This document shows, in pieces, positions 31,373 to 39,623 of a DNA stretch of 57,221 nt. Source of the DNA: an uncultured Oscillibacter sp. GTDB lineage: Bacteria > Bacillota > Clostridia > Oscillospirales > Oscillospiraceae. The notes under the pieces were generated by a model, which worked only from the letters and a program-made list of their open reading frames with translations, was not told the origin of the DNA and did not search any database. Position 1 is the first letter of the stretch, and the number at the start of each line of letters is the position of its first letter. Made by a program: the position numbers and the translations under genes. The DNA lies in assembly GCA_910586735.1 (NCBI GenBank), contig CAJUJW010000008.1, positions 1-57,221 of the forward strand. Direction: 5' to 3'.

Positions 31373-32247
31373 ACCCGAAAAAAATCATTCTGTGCCCCAA
31401 CCCCAACCGGGACCAGGGGATGAAGACCACCCGGGCGGCGGAGGCCATCCTGCGGGATATGGGTTTTCGCACGGTGGTGTGCTCTCCCTTCCGGGACCGG
31501 AAGGAGGGGGCCTTCGCGGACTACGACGTGCAGCCCCTGCCCCAGGAGCTGCGGGGGGCGGACCTGCTGATCACCTTTGGCGGCGACGGGACCATTCTGC
31601 ACCTGGCCAAGCTGGCGGCCCTCCACAAGATGCCCGTGCTGGGGGTGAACATGGGGGGGCTGGGCTTCGTGGCCGAGCTGGAGGCCGGAGAGCTGGAGCA
31701 GCTCCGCAAGCTGAAGGACTGGAATTTCGAGCTGGAGCAGCGGATGATGCTGGATGTCTCGGTGTTCCGGGACGGGCGGCAGATCTACACGAACCTGGGG
31801 CTCAACGACGCGGTGATCCGGGAGGGCCCCATCTCCCACGTGATTCACCTGAAAATCTCCTCCGACGGGCGGCACCTGGCGGACATCGCCGGGGACGGCG
31901 TCATCGTGGCCACGCCCACGGGGTCCACGGCCTACTCCCTGTCCGCCGGCGGGCCGGTGGTGGAGCCGGTGGCCCAGACCATGGTGGTCTGCCCCATCTG
32001 CATCCACAACATGCGCTTTTCCTCCTACGTCCTCAGCCCCGAGCACACGCTGACGGTGGAGCTGGAGCGGAACGGGCGGAAGCCCGTGTACCTCTTCGTG
32101 GACGAGAGCCGGGCCTTCGCCCTGCGCTCCGACGACAAGGTTCAGATTCACCGCTCCCGCTACGTCACCAGGCTGGCCAGGCTGACGGAGAGGAGCTTCT
32201 GCGAGATCTTCGCGCAAAAAATGCTTCCGGGAGGGACGGACACATGA
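31369..32247 (+). CDS. nadK: NAD kinase
   Basis: A 292-residue enzyme making NADP from NAD. The GGDGT motif is at residues 71-75 and the glycine-rich motif TPTGSTAYSLSAGGPVV at about 184-200; NMGGLGFV follows GGDGT as usual. NADPH from this product feeds DXP reductoisomerase in the same pathway as Dxs, though the linkage may be only positional. ATG overlaps the tlyA stop, and its TGA overlaps the argR ATG (both ATGA), so dxs to argR is one tightly coupled unit. Confidence 0.95.
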   Translation: MNPKKIILCPNPNRDQGMKTTRAAEAILRDMGFRTVVCSPFRDRKEGAFADYDVQPLPQELRGADLLITFGGDGTILHLAKLAALHKMPVLGVNMGGLGFVAELEAGELEQLRKLKDWNFELEQRMMLDVSVFRDGRQIYTNLGLNDAVIREGPISHVIHLKISSDGRHLADIAGDGVIVATPTGSTAYSLSAGGPVVEPVAQTMVVCPICIHNMRFSSYVLSPEHTLTVELERNGRKPVYLFVDESRAFALRSDDKVQIHRSRYVTRLARLTERSFCEIFAQKMLPGGTDT

Positions 32248-32693
32248 AAAACGACCGGCAGGCCATGATCCTGGAGATCATTTCCCAGGAAAACATCGAG
32301 ACCCAGGAGCAGCTGCTCCTCCGTCTCCAGGCCAGGGGCGTCCGCTGCACCCAGGCCACCATCTCCCGGGACATCAAGCAGCTGCACCTCATCAAGGAGC
32401 CCATGGGCCAGGGGGTGTACAAATACGCCGTGTCCGGCAACCGCGCGAAGCTGAACGTGGCGGCCAAGCTGCGGACCATCCTCAGGGAGTGCATGGTGGG
32501 CATTGACTACGCCCAGAATATCGTGGTGGTCAAGACTATGTCGGGACTGGCCAACGGGGCCTGTTCCGCCCTGGACAATATGGAGATCAACGACATCGTG
32601 GGTTCCCTGGCGGGGGACGACACGGTCCTTCTGGTGATGCGGAACACCGAGGCGGCGGAATTGCTCTGCCAAGAGATTAAAGATATGCTTTAA
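32244..32693 (+). CDS. argR: Arginine repressor ArgR/AhrC
   Basis: A 149-residue hexameric regulator. The N-terminal winged helix (EIISQENIETQEQLLLRL, TQATISRDIKQLHLIKEP, residues 10-55) precedes the arginine-binding C-terminal domain with the SGLANGACSALDNM-type motif and GDDTVLLVMRN. It represses arginine synthesis and activates catabolism when arginine is bound. No ARG-box search was possible here. It is linked to recN as in most Firmicutes. Confidence 0.95.
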   Translation: MKNDRQAMILEIISQENIETQEQLLLRLQARGVRCTQATISRDIKQLHLIKEPMGQGVYKYAVSGNRAKLNVAAKLRTILRECMVGIDYAQNIVVVKTMSGLANGACSALDNMEINDIVGSLAGDDTVLLVMRNTEAAELLCQEIKDML

Positions 32694-32707
32694 GGGGAGA
32701 AGTTGCC

Positions 32708-34399
32708 ATGCTGGAGCTTCTGCACATTGAGAATATCGCGGTCATTGAGGAGGCGGACATCCAGTTCCGTCCCGGCTTCAACGCCCTGACCGGCGAAACC
32801 GGCGCGGGCAAATCCATCGTCATCGACGCCATGGGGGCCGTCCTGGGGGGGCGGGCCTCCCGGGACCTTATCCGCACCGGGGCCGCCAAGGCTTTTGTCA
32901 GCGCGGAGTTCTCCGCCGTCCCGGCGGATCTGCCGGGCCTGCTGGAGAACGGGCTGGCCCCGGACGAGGACGGGAACCTGCTCCTCCAAAGGGAGATATC
33001 CGGCGACGGGAAAAACGTCTGCCGTGCCAACGGCAGGCCCCTCACAGTGGCCCAGCTGCGGCAGCTGGGGGGAGACCTGCTGAACATCCACGGCCAGCAC
33101 GACGGGGCCCAGCTCCTGGACGAGGAGCGGCACGGCGCTTACCTGGACCGCTTTGGCCAGACGGAGGAGAGCCTGGCCGCCTACAGATCGGCCTACGGCG
33201 TGCTGTCGGACCTCCGGGACCAGATCAAGGCCCTCCAGATGGACGAGGCGGAGAAGGCCCGGCGGGTGGACAGCCTCCGCTTTCAGATTAACGAGCTGGA
33301 GAGGGCGGAACTCCGCCCCGGTGAAGAGGAGGAGCTGGAGGCGCGGCGGAACCTGCTGCGCAACGGCGAGAAGTACCTCTCGGCCCTCTCCGGCGCGGAC
33401 TACTGCCTCTCCGGCGACGACGAGAGCGCCGGGGCGGTGAGCCGGCTTGGGGACGCGGAGGAGGCCCTCTCCGGCGTGCGGAACCTGGGCGGGGAGCTGG
33501 AGGAGGCGTACAGGCGCCTGGGAGAGCTGCGCAGCGAGGCCTACGACCTGGCGGAGACCATCCGGGACCTTCGGGAGGGATTCGACTTCTCCCCGGAGGA
33601 GCTGGACGCGGCGGAGAGCCGGGCGGACCAGCTCTACCGCCTGAAAAAGAAGTACGGGGCCACGGTGGAGGAGATGCTGGACTATCTGGACCAGCGCCGG
33701 GCAGAGCTGGACGCCATCGAGACGGCGGACGACACGCTGATACTCCTGGAGAAGAAGCTGGGCAAGGCGGAATCCGCCGTCCAGGCGGCGGGGAAGGCCC
33801 TGACGGAGGTCCGGAAGCGGGCGGCGGAGGCCCTGGAGGCCCGGATTCAGAAGGAACTCCGGGACCTGGATATGAACCGGGTGCGCTTCGCCATCGACTT
33901 CGCGGAGAAGGAGCCCGGCCCCGACGGCTGCGACGTGGTGCGCTTTTTGATGTCCGCCAACGCCGGGGAGGACCTGAAGCCCATCGCCAAAATCGCCTCC
34001 GGCGGCGAGCTGGCCCGCATCATGCTGGCGCTGAAAAACGTCCTGGCGGAACAGGAGGCCATCGGCACCCTGGTCTTCGACGAGGTGGACACCGGCGTCT
34101 CGGGCCGGGCGGCCCAGAAGGTGGCGGAGAAGCTGGCCCAGGTCAGCCGCCGCAAGCAGGTCCTCTGCGTCACCCACCTGCCCCAGCTGGCCGCCATGGC
34201 GGACACCCACTTTTCCGTGGAAAAGGGGGAGGCCAAGGGCCGCACTTATACCCGTGTGGTCCAGCTGGACCGGGAGCGTCGGAAGGCGGAGCTGGCCCGG
34301 ATCACCGGCGGCGCCCAGGTGACGGAGGCTCTGCTGGAGAGCGCCGGAGAACTGCTGGACGCGGCGGAAGCCTACCGGGAGACATTGAAAGAAATCTAA
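32708..34399 (+). CDS. recN: DNA repair protein RecN
   Basis: A 563-residue SMC-like ATPase for double-strand-break repair. Walker A GETGAGKS is at residues 29-36. Two long coiled-coil arms follow (about 150-370), then the signature ASGGELARIMLALK and Walker B TLVFDEVDTGVSG (about 435-465), with HLPQLAAMAD. Starts 14 bases after argR with AAGGGGAG. Last gene of the OLE neighbourhood that I would predict from other species. Confidence 0.96.
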   Translation: MLELLHIENIAVIEEADIQFRPGFNALTGETGAGKSIVIDAMGAVLGGRASRDLIRTGAAKAFVSAEFSAVPADLPGLLENGLAPDEDGNLLLQREISGDGKNVCRANGRPLTVAQLRQLGGDLLNIHGQHDGAQLLDEERHGAYLDRFGQTEESLAAYRSAYGVLSDLRDQIKALQMDEAEKARRVDSLRFQINELERAELRPGEEEELEARRNLLRNGEKYLSALSGADYCLSGDDESAGAVSRLGDAEEALSGVRNLGGELEEAYRRLGELRSEAYDLAETIRDLREGFDFSPEELDAAESRADQLYRLKKKYGATVEEMLDYLDQRRAELDAIETADDTLILLEKKLGKAESAVQAAGKALTEVRKRAAEALEARIQKELRDLDMNRVRFAIDFAEKEPGPDGCDVVRFLMSANAGEDLKPIAKIASGGELARIMLALKNVLAEQEAIGTLVFDEVDTGVSGRAAQKVAEKLAQVSRRKQVLCVTHLPQLAAMADTHFSVEKGEAKGRTYTRVVQLDRERRKAELARITGGAQVTEALLESAGELLDAAEAYRETLKEI

Positions 34400-34432
34400 A
34401 AGACTGTTTGAGACACAGGGGAGGAAAGCGCC

Positions 34433-35071
34433 ATGAAATCCAAGGCCGCCGTCAAGCGCATCATCGAGACCTTGAAGGGCACCTACCCGGACGGGCTGTG
34501 TTCCCTGCGGTATGAGAAGGATTACGAACTGCTGTTTGCCGTGCGGCTCTCCGCCCAGTGTACCGACGCGCGGGTGAACCAGGTGACCCCGGCCCTGTAT
34601 GCCCGGTTTCCCACCCTGGAGAGCTTCGCGGAAGCGGACCCCAAGGAGGTGGGGGAGTACATACACTCCTGCGGTTTTTACAACGGCAAGGCCAAGGACA
34701 TGGTCCTCTGCGCCCGGCGGCTCCTCAGCGACTTCGGCGGGAAGGTCCCCGGCACCATGGAGGAGCTGACCAGCCTCCCCGGCGTGGGCCGGAAGACCGC
34801 CAACCTGATTCTGGGGGATATCTACGGCCAGCCCGCCTACGTCTGCGACACCCATTGCATCCGCATCACCGGCCGCCTGGGCATCACTGACGGCTCCAAG
34901 GACCCCCTCCAGGTGGAGCGGCAGCTTCGGGAGGTCCTGCCCCCCAAGGAGTCCAACAACTTCTGCCACCGTATGGTTCTCTTTGGCCGGGACACCTGCA
35001 CGGCCCGGAGTCCCAAGTGCCAGGGCTGTCCCCTGGCGAGGGACTGCGACGCGGCCAAGGCCGGGGAATAG
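34433..35071 (+). CDS. nth: Endonuclease III
   Basis: A 212-residue DNA glycosylase/AP lyase for oxidised pyrimidines. The helix-hairpin-helix LPGVGRKTAN carries catalytic K121, followed by D139 in VCDTHC. The [4Fe-4S] cysteines are C189-x6-C196-x2-C199-x5-C205. It is probably cotranscribed with recN (33-base gap, GGAGG site) and is followed by a strong terminator. Confidence 0.96.
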   Translation: MKSKAAVKRIIETLKGTYPDGLCSLRYEKDYELLFAVRLSAQCTDARVNQVTPALYARFPTLESFAEADPKEVGEYIHSCGFYNGKAKDMVLCARRLLSDFGGKVPGTMEELTSLPGVGRKTANLILGDIYGQPAYVCDTHCIRITGRLGITDGSKDPLQVERQLREVLPPKESNNFCHRMVLFGRDTCTARSPKCQGCPLARDCDAAKAGE

Positions 35072-35081
35072 AAAAGAAAGC

Positions 35082-35110
35082 GCCTGTGCTTTTGCACAGG
35101 CACTTTTTTT
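35082..35110 (+). terminator. Rho-independent terminator of nth
   Basis: GCCTGTGC (35082-35089) pairs with GCACAGGC (35094-35101), TTTT loop, then seven Ts (35104-35110). Confidence 0.93.
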
Positions 35111-35159
35111 CCCCCGGCGTCATATACTGCCATGAAGACCGCAAAGGAGGAACAGGCAT

Positions 35160-35417
35160 ATGGATGAGAAGTCGGCCCGGATGGCCGAGCAGCTGCGCCG
35201 GAACCCGGCCATGCTGAAGTCGCTGATGCAGTCCCGGGACGGGCAGACGCTGATGCGGATGCTGACCCAGGGCGACGGCGGCGCGGGACTGCAAAAGGCG
35301 GTCCAGTCCGCCGCCAAGGGCGACACTGCGGCTGTGACCCAAATGGTCAGCCAGATTATGCAGAGCCCCGAGGGGGCGGCGCTGGTGGAGCGCATCAACA
35401 AGGCAGTTCAGAAGTAA
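35160..35417 (+). CDS. Small helical protein, unrecognised
   Basis: An 85-residue soluble, Met/Gln-rich helical protein with an AAAGGAGG site upstream. It has two similar segments, NPAMLKSLMQSRDGQTLMRML (first half) and VTQMVSQIMQSPEGAALVERI (second half). The following protein carries a comparable NPDAMSQIMQLAQSL stretch, so the two may be related. First of three small genes that look like an operon. No function can be assigned. Confidence 0.65.
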   Translation: MDEKSARMAEQLRRNPAMLKSLMQSRDGQTLMRMLTQGDGGAGLQKAVQSAAKGDTAAVTQMVSQIMQSPEGAALVERINKAVQK

Positions 35418-35444
35418 GATTTATGGCAGGGGGGCCGGGCCGGT

Positions 35445-35858
35445 ATGGCGGAATTTGACGACAAGCTGAACAGCATCCTGTCCAACCCGGACGCCATGAG
35501 CCAGATCATGCAGCTGGCCCAGTCCCTGGGCGGCGGCGGGGGAGAGGGGACCCCGCCCCAGCAGGGCCCGGCCCCCGCCTGGAGCCCGCCGCCCCAGCAG
35601 AACCCGCCGCCGTCCCAGAGCCTGCCGCCCCTGGGGGCGCTGTCCTCTCTGGCGGGGGGACTGGACCCAGGGCTCCTCTCCCGCCTCCTGCCCCTGATTC
35701 AGGAGCTGGGGGGCCAGCGGGAGTCCAACGCCCGGAACCTGCTTTACGCCCTGCGGCCCTACCTGAGAAGCGACCGGCAGGATAAGGTGGAGCGGGCCCT
35801 CCAGCTGGCCAGGCTGTTTCACCTGGGGAAGAAATTCCTCTCGGGATGGGAGGGCTGA
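35445..35858 (+). CDS. Proline/glutamine-rich small protein, unrecognised
   Basis: A 137-residue protein: a helical N-terminus (DDKLNSILSNPDAMSQIMQL), a Gly run and a Pro/Gln-rich low-complexity linker (residues 30-65), then a helical C-terminus (GLLSRLLPLIQELGG, LLYALRPYLRSDRQDKVERAL). It shares the NP..M..IMQ-type motif with the preceding protein. It begins 28 bases after that gene and ends 4 bases before the next. No family recognised. No signal peptide. Confidence 0.65.
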   Translation: MAEFDDKLNSILSNPDAMSQIMQLAQSLGGGGGEGTPPQQGPAPAWSPPPQQNPPPSQSLPPLGALSSLAGGLDPGLLSRLLPLIQELGGQRESNARNLLYALRPYLRSDRQDKVERALQLARLFHLGKKFLSGWEG

Positions 35859-35861
35859 GCC

Positions 35862-36320
35862 ATGTATAACCGCTACATCCGCAACGACAACGGCTCCTAC
35901 ACCCGCATCCCGGAGGAGAGCGCCCCGCCGCCGGGGAATCCCTCTCCAGGCGGCCCCCCTCCGGGAAGTCCGCCCCCCGGCGGACCATCCCCAGGTGGAC
36001 CATCCCCAGGTGGACCATCCCCAGGTGGACCATCCCCCGGCGGACCATCCCCCGGAGGTCCGCCTCCAGGAGGCCCTCCCCCCGGTGGCCCGCGCCCCGG
36101 AGGACCGCCCCCAGGAGGGGGCCCACCGCCAGGAGGCCGGGGCCCCGGCGGACGGTCCGCTGACGGCCTTACCGGCATGCTCCAGCACCTGCTGGACCAG
36201 TTCCACCTGGACCACGTGGATACCGGGGATTTGCTGCTTTTGGGACTGCTGTTCTTCCTCTTCCGGGAGAACGCGGACGAGGAGCTTTTGGTGGCCCTGG
36301 GCCTGCTGCTGATACTGTAA
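35862..36320 (+). CDS. Pro-Gly-Gly repeat protein with hydrophobic C-terminus, unrecognised
   Basis: A 152-residue protein. A short N-terminus (MYNRYIRNDNGSYTRIPEE) is followed by about 75 residues of PSPGG/PPPGG-type repeats (25-100), then a helical end with HLLDQFHLDHVDTGDLLLLGLLFFLF and ENADEELLVALGLLLIL, two hydrophobic stretches. The repeat is not a collagen Gly-X-Y triplet pattern; period is five. It starts 4 bases after the previous gene. Such Pro/Gly repeats occur in spore-coat and surface proteins, but I have no direct evidence for either. Confidence 0.65.
   Translation: MYNRYIRNDNGSYTRIPEESAPPPGNPSPGGPPPGSPPPGGPSPGGPSPGGPSPGGPSPGGPSPGGPPPGGPPPGGPRPGGPPPGGGPPPGGRGPGGRSADGLTGMLQHLLDQFHLDHVDTGDLLLLGLLFFLFRENADEELLVALGLLLIL
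35982..36056 (+). repeat. 15-bp tandem repeat coding for PSPGG
   Basis: Five consecutive copies of GGACCATCCCCAGGT or close variants (35982-35996, 35997-36011, 36012-36026, 36027-36041, 36042-36056). The first three are identical, a sign of recent expansion or ongoing slippage. Degenerate units extend on both sides (about 35940-36140). Confidence 0.9.
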
Positions 36321-36350
36321 AAAAGGACGGGGATATCCCTCGTCCTTTTT
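36320..36350. terminator. Bidirectional terminator
   Basis: AAAAAGGACG (36320-36329) pairs with CGTCCTTTTT (36341-36350), with an inner GGGATATCCC. It serves both the PGG gene and the convergent gene ending at 36358. Confidence 0.9.
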
Positions 36351-36357
36351 CACGGTT

Positions 36358-37128
36358 TCATTTTTCAGCTTCCGGCTCCTCCTCCAGCAGAACCGTGCCG
36401 TCGGGCAGGGTGAACCGGGAGGCGTCGTACTCCGTCTCGTCCACGTAGAGAGCGGTCATCCGGTAGACGGAATCCTCCCCCAGCAGGCGTTCCGCTTGGA
36501 CCAGCAGGCCGTTCTCCACGCTGACCCAGTAGCGGTCCACATAGCCCGCCTCATCCGGGGCCGTCTCCACGTAGATGCAGGTCAGCGCTTCCAGGGGGCG
36601 GTAGTCTGCCAGGACAATCTCCTCCACAGGGAGGTCCAGAATGTCCTCGTAGGTGGGGATGGACTGCTCCACGTCGGCGCTGAATTCCCCCGCCGGCACG
36701 GACACGGTCTCCGCGCCGCCGTCGTAGCCGTACCAGATATAGGTCTCCTGGCCGTTGGTGACGCTGATCCGGGTGCTCCCGTCGGGGAGACCCCGGTCCA
36801 CCCTGGTCCAGGGGCCCCGGACGATGGTGTAAAGCTCCTGGGTTCCGCCGCCGCCGGGCCAGAGGTACTCCAGGGTGATGCTGCGTCCGTAGTTCTCCGG
36901 GCGGGACAGGCTGGCGATGGCGGCCTGGACCGTCTCCGGCGCGATTTCCACCACCGTCACGCCGCCGCCGGGGTCCTCGCCCTCGGCAGCGGGGTCCCGG
37001 GGGGGATTGGAGGGGGGGAGGGTGATGTGGGCGGTGCGGTTCAGGCTGCCCCCCAGCATCAGCGCCGCTATGAGTATGGCCACGGCCAGCACGGCCCAGG
37101 TGATCCAATTCAGCTTCCGCTTGTCCAT
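36358..37128 (-). CDS. Membrane-anchored extracytoplasmic protein, LolA/sigma-regulator-like, unassigned
   Basis: A 256-residue protein with one N-terminal helix (residues 8-27) and the rest outside. The outer part has repeated beta-rich blocks (TLEYLWPGGGGTQELYTIVRGPWTRVDRG, ISVTNGQETYIWYGYDGG, YWVSVENGLLVQAERLLGEDSVYRMTAL) that resemble LolA/RsgI-like outer-membrane-carrier folds seen in Gram-positive anchored proteins. The start at 37128 is one base after the wecB stop, so it is the last gene of the envelope operon. Function unknown; a role in envelope polymer handling is a guess from position. Confidence 0.6.
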   Translation of the reverse strand: MDKRKLNWITWAVLAVAILIAALMLGGSLNRTAHITLPPSNPPRDPAAEGEDPGGGVTVVEIAPETVQAAIASLSRPENYGRSITLEYLWPGGGGTQELYTIVRGPWTRVDRGLPDGSTRISVTNGQETYIWYGYDGGAETVSVPAGEFSADVEQSIPTYEDILDLPVEEIVLADYRPLEALTCIYVETAPDEAGYVDRYWVSVENGLLVQAERLLGEDSVYRMTALYVDETEYDASRFTLPDGTVLLEEEPEAEK

Positions 37129-37129
37129 A

Positions 37130-38281
37130 TTACGCCTCGTAGCCGGCGGGCCGGTCCGCCCGGAGGCCGTACCGCCACTCAATGGCGTCGGCAATCCGGC
37201 GGCAGGCGTTCCCGTCTCCGTAGGGGTTCACGGCATGGGCCATGGCATCGTAGGCCCGCCGGTCCTGAATCAGCCGGGAGGCCATGGTGACGATGTCGTC
37301 CTGGACCACCCCCGCCAGCTTCACCGTTCCGGCGGCCACGGCCTCGGGCCGTTCCGTCTCCCGGCGGAGGACCAGCACGGGCTTGCCCAGGGCCGGGGCC
37401 TCCTCCTGGAGGCCGCCGGAGTCCGTCAGAACCAGATAGCAGCGGTCCATGAGATTGTGCATCTCGTCGGCGGGCAGGGGGTCGATCAGGTGGACCCGGG
37501 GCGCGCCCCGGAGATAGGCGTCCACGGCCTCCCGGACCACGGGGCTCAGGTGGACGGGGTAGACCAGCTCCACGTCCCGGTGCTCCTCGGCAATCTGCCG
37601 GAGCGCCAGCATAATGTGCTTCATGGGCTCGCCGTAGTTCTCCCTCCGGTGGCAGGTGACTAAAATCACCTTCTTCTCCCCGTAGGGCAGGCGGTTCAGC
37701 TCGTTTGTAGCAAAGCGGTAGTCCTTCCGCACGGTGGTTTTCAGGGCGTCGATGACGGTGTTTCCGGTGACGAAAATATTTTCGGGGTTCCGGCCCTCCC
37801 GGAGGAGGTTCTCCCGGTTTCCGGCGGTGGGGCAGAAGTGCAGGTCAGCGATGGAGGAGGTCAGCACCCGGTTCATCTCCTCCGGGAAGGGGGCGTATTT
37901 GTCATAGGTCCGCAGACCCGCCTCCACGTGGCCCACGGCCACCTGGTGGTAGTAGGCGGAGAGGGCCCCGGCGAAGGTGGTGGAGGTGTCCCCGTGGACT
38001 AGGATCATATCGGGTTTCAGCTCATCGATGGCCTCGTCCATGCCCAGGAGGCACTTGCTGGTGATATGGGAAAGCGTCTGCCGGGGGGCCATGATGTCCA
38101 GGTCCCGGTCGGGGACCACCTGGAAGACCTCCAGCACGCTGTCCAGCATCTGCCGGTGCTGGGCGGTGACGCAGCAGAGGCTCTCAATGCCGGGCCGGGC
38201 GGCCAGCTCCTTCACCAGAGGGCACATTTTGATGGCCTCCGGCCGGGTGCCGAAGACGCTCAGGACGCGCAGCTTTTTCAT
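37130..38281 (-). CDS. wecB: UDP-N-acetylglucosamine 2-epimerase (non-hydrolysing)
   Basis: A 383-residue enzyme that interconverts UDP-GlcNAc and UDP-ManNAc for teichoic-acid linkage units or polysaccharides. Seen: FGTRPEAIKMCPLV at the N-terminus, VHGDTSTTFAGALSAYY, GHVEAGLRT, PFPEEMNRVL, CHRRENYGEPM and LTDSGGLQEEAPALGKPVLVLR. Complete for the family. Its ATG abuts the stop of the preceding sugar-transferase gene. Confidence 0.96.
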   Translation of the reverse strand: MKKLRVLSVFGTRPEAIKMCPLVKELAARPGIESLCCVTAQHRQMLDSVLEVFQVVPDRDLDIMAPRQTLSHITSKCLLGMDEAIDELKPDMILVHGDTSTTFAGALSAYYHQVAVGHVEAGLRTYDKYAPFPEEMNRVLTSSIADLHFCPTAGNRENLLREGRNPENIFVTGNTVIDALKTTVRKDYRFATNELNRLPYGEKKVILVTCHRRENYGEPMKHIMLALRQIAEEHRDVELVYPVHLSPVVREAVDAYLRGAPRVHLIDPLPADEMHNLMDRCYLVLTDSGGLQEEAPALGKPVLVLRRETERPEAVAAGTVKLAGVVQDDIVTMASRLIQDRRAYDAMAHAVNPYGDGNACRRIADAIEWRYGLRADRPAGYEA

Positions 38282-39445
38282 TTACTCCTCCTTCTCTTCC
38301 CCGGCGCCGGGCGAGGGAGCGCCCTTTTCCGGCAGGGCCGCCCCGCCGTGGTGCCCCAGCTCCTTCAGCTCCTCCAGCTCCTCGTGGAGCTCCTCCCGGA
38401 TCTCCTTGGGGAACACCACCTGGGCGGCCACGACGGCCACAATGCAAAGCGCCGCGAAAAAGAGCATGGCCTTCTGCTCGCCTCCGGTGGTCAGCACCAC
38501 GGCGGAGAGGCCCAGGATGGCGGAGATGACGTACAGCGTGGCCACGGCCTGTTTCTGGTTCAGCCCCATGTCGATGAGCCGGTGGTGGATGTGCCCCCGG
38601 TCGGGGTGCATAGGGCTCTGGCCGTGGGCGATGCGGCGGATGAAAGCAAAGGCCGTGTCAAAAATGGGCAGCCCCAGAATCAGGAAGGGCACGGCGAAGG
38701 AGATGACGGCGTAGAACTTGAAGAGGCCCTGGATGGACATGGTGGCCAGGATATAGCCCAGGAAGGTGGCCCCGGTGTCCCCCATGAACATCTTGGCGGG
38801 GTTGAGGTTGTAGGGCATGAAGCCCACGCAGGCCCCCACCAGCGCCGCCATGACGATGGCCACCTCCGCCTCAGAGGCCAGCAGGGCGATGACCAGCATG
38901 GTGGTGGCCGAGATGGCGGAGACCCCGTTGGCCAGTCCGTCCAGCCCGTCGATGAGGTTCACGGCGTTGGTAATCGCCACAATCCACAGCACCGTAAAGG
39001 GGATGGACAGGGGGCCCAGCACCCAGTAGAGGCTGTCGGAGAAGATGTTGGGGTTGGAGAAGGCCTGGATGACCACGCCGTTCATGGCGGGAATCAGGGC
39101 GGCGGCGATCTGGACCACGAATTTCAGCATAGCGGGCAGGGGACAGATGTCGTCCACCACCCCCAGCACCACGATGATGACGGAGCCCAGGAGGATGCTC
39201 TGCATCTGCCCGTTGCCCCGGACGTTCCCCAGGACCAAGACGCTGACCATAAAGCCGATGAAAATCGCCAGCCCCCCCAGGCGGGGAATGGGGGTCTTGT
39301 GCATCCGCCGGGCGTCCTTGGGCACGTCCACGGCGCCCACCTTATAGGCGAAGGTCCGCACCACGGGGGTCATCAGGAAGCTGATGACCAGCGCCGTCAG
39401 CAGGGCCAGGGTCACATAGGCGATCAGCCGATTGTCTAAAGGCAT
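38282..39445 (-). CDS. tagO: Undecaprenyl-phosphate sugar-1-phosphate transferase (TagO/WecA, MraY family)
   Basis: A 387-residue polytopic membrane enzyme with about ten helices. Motifs: DVPKDARRMHKTPIPRLGG at the N-terminal loop, VVDDICPL with the Asp pair (about residues 93-99), NLIDGLDGLANG (about 160-171), FMGDTGATFLGY and HPDRGHIHHRL (the HxDHxxHR-like motif of WecA types). It puts GlcNAc-1-phosphate on undecaprenyl phosphate to start wall polymers. ATG 39445 has GAGGAG upstream; an earlier start nine codons up is weaker. A charged tail of about 40 residues ends the protein. Confidence 0.93.
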   Translation of the reverse strand: MPLDNRLIAYVTLALLTALVISFLMTPVVRTFAYKVGAVDVPKDARRMHKTPIPRLGGLAIFIGFMVSVLVLGNVRGNGQMQSILLGSVIIVVLGVVDDICPLPAMLKFVVQIAAALIPAMNGVVIQAFSNPNIFSDSLYWVLGPLSIPFTVLWIVAITNAVNLIDGLDGLANGVSAISATTMLVIALLASEAEVAIVMAALVGACVGFMPYNLNPAKMFMGDTGATFLGYILATMSIQGLFKFYAVISFAVPFLILGLPIFDTAFAFIRRIAHGQSPMHPDRGHIHHRLIDMGLNQKQAVATLYVISAILGLSAVVLTTGGEQKAMLFFAALCIVAVVAAQVVFPKEIREELHEELEELKELGHHGGAALPEKGAPSPGAGEEKEE

Positions 39446-39477
39446 GATTCTTCTCCTCTTATTATAGAACAATCTTT

Positions 39478-39623
39478 CGTTGCCGTCGCTCCAGGCTGGA
39501 TGATTACCAGACGTACAGAGCGTGCTAAAGTTCTTTTGGTTACTTTTCCCCTTCGGGGACGTACTCCACTAAGATTTTGCTTCGCAAAATCAAGTGTCGT
39601 TACAGTCTTTCAAGAAAAGTAAC
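39478..39623. repeat. Dispersed intergenic repeat element, copy B
   Basis: Begins CGTTGCCGTCGCTCC and shares the block to TAAAGTTCTTTTG with copies A and C. Arms GTTACTTTTC (39539-39548) and GAAAAGTAAC (39614-39623) enclose two smaller hairpins, CCCC-TTC-GGGG and GATTTTGC-TTC-GCAAAATC (39573-39591). The last base is again the first base of the complement of a TAG stop, here that of trpS. Confidence 0.85.

Noticed and set aside
35940..36140. Possible CRISPR-like array of short repeats
   Set aside because: Repeats are contiguous with no spacers and stay in frame as Pro-Gly-Gly codons.
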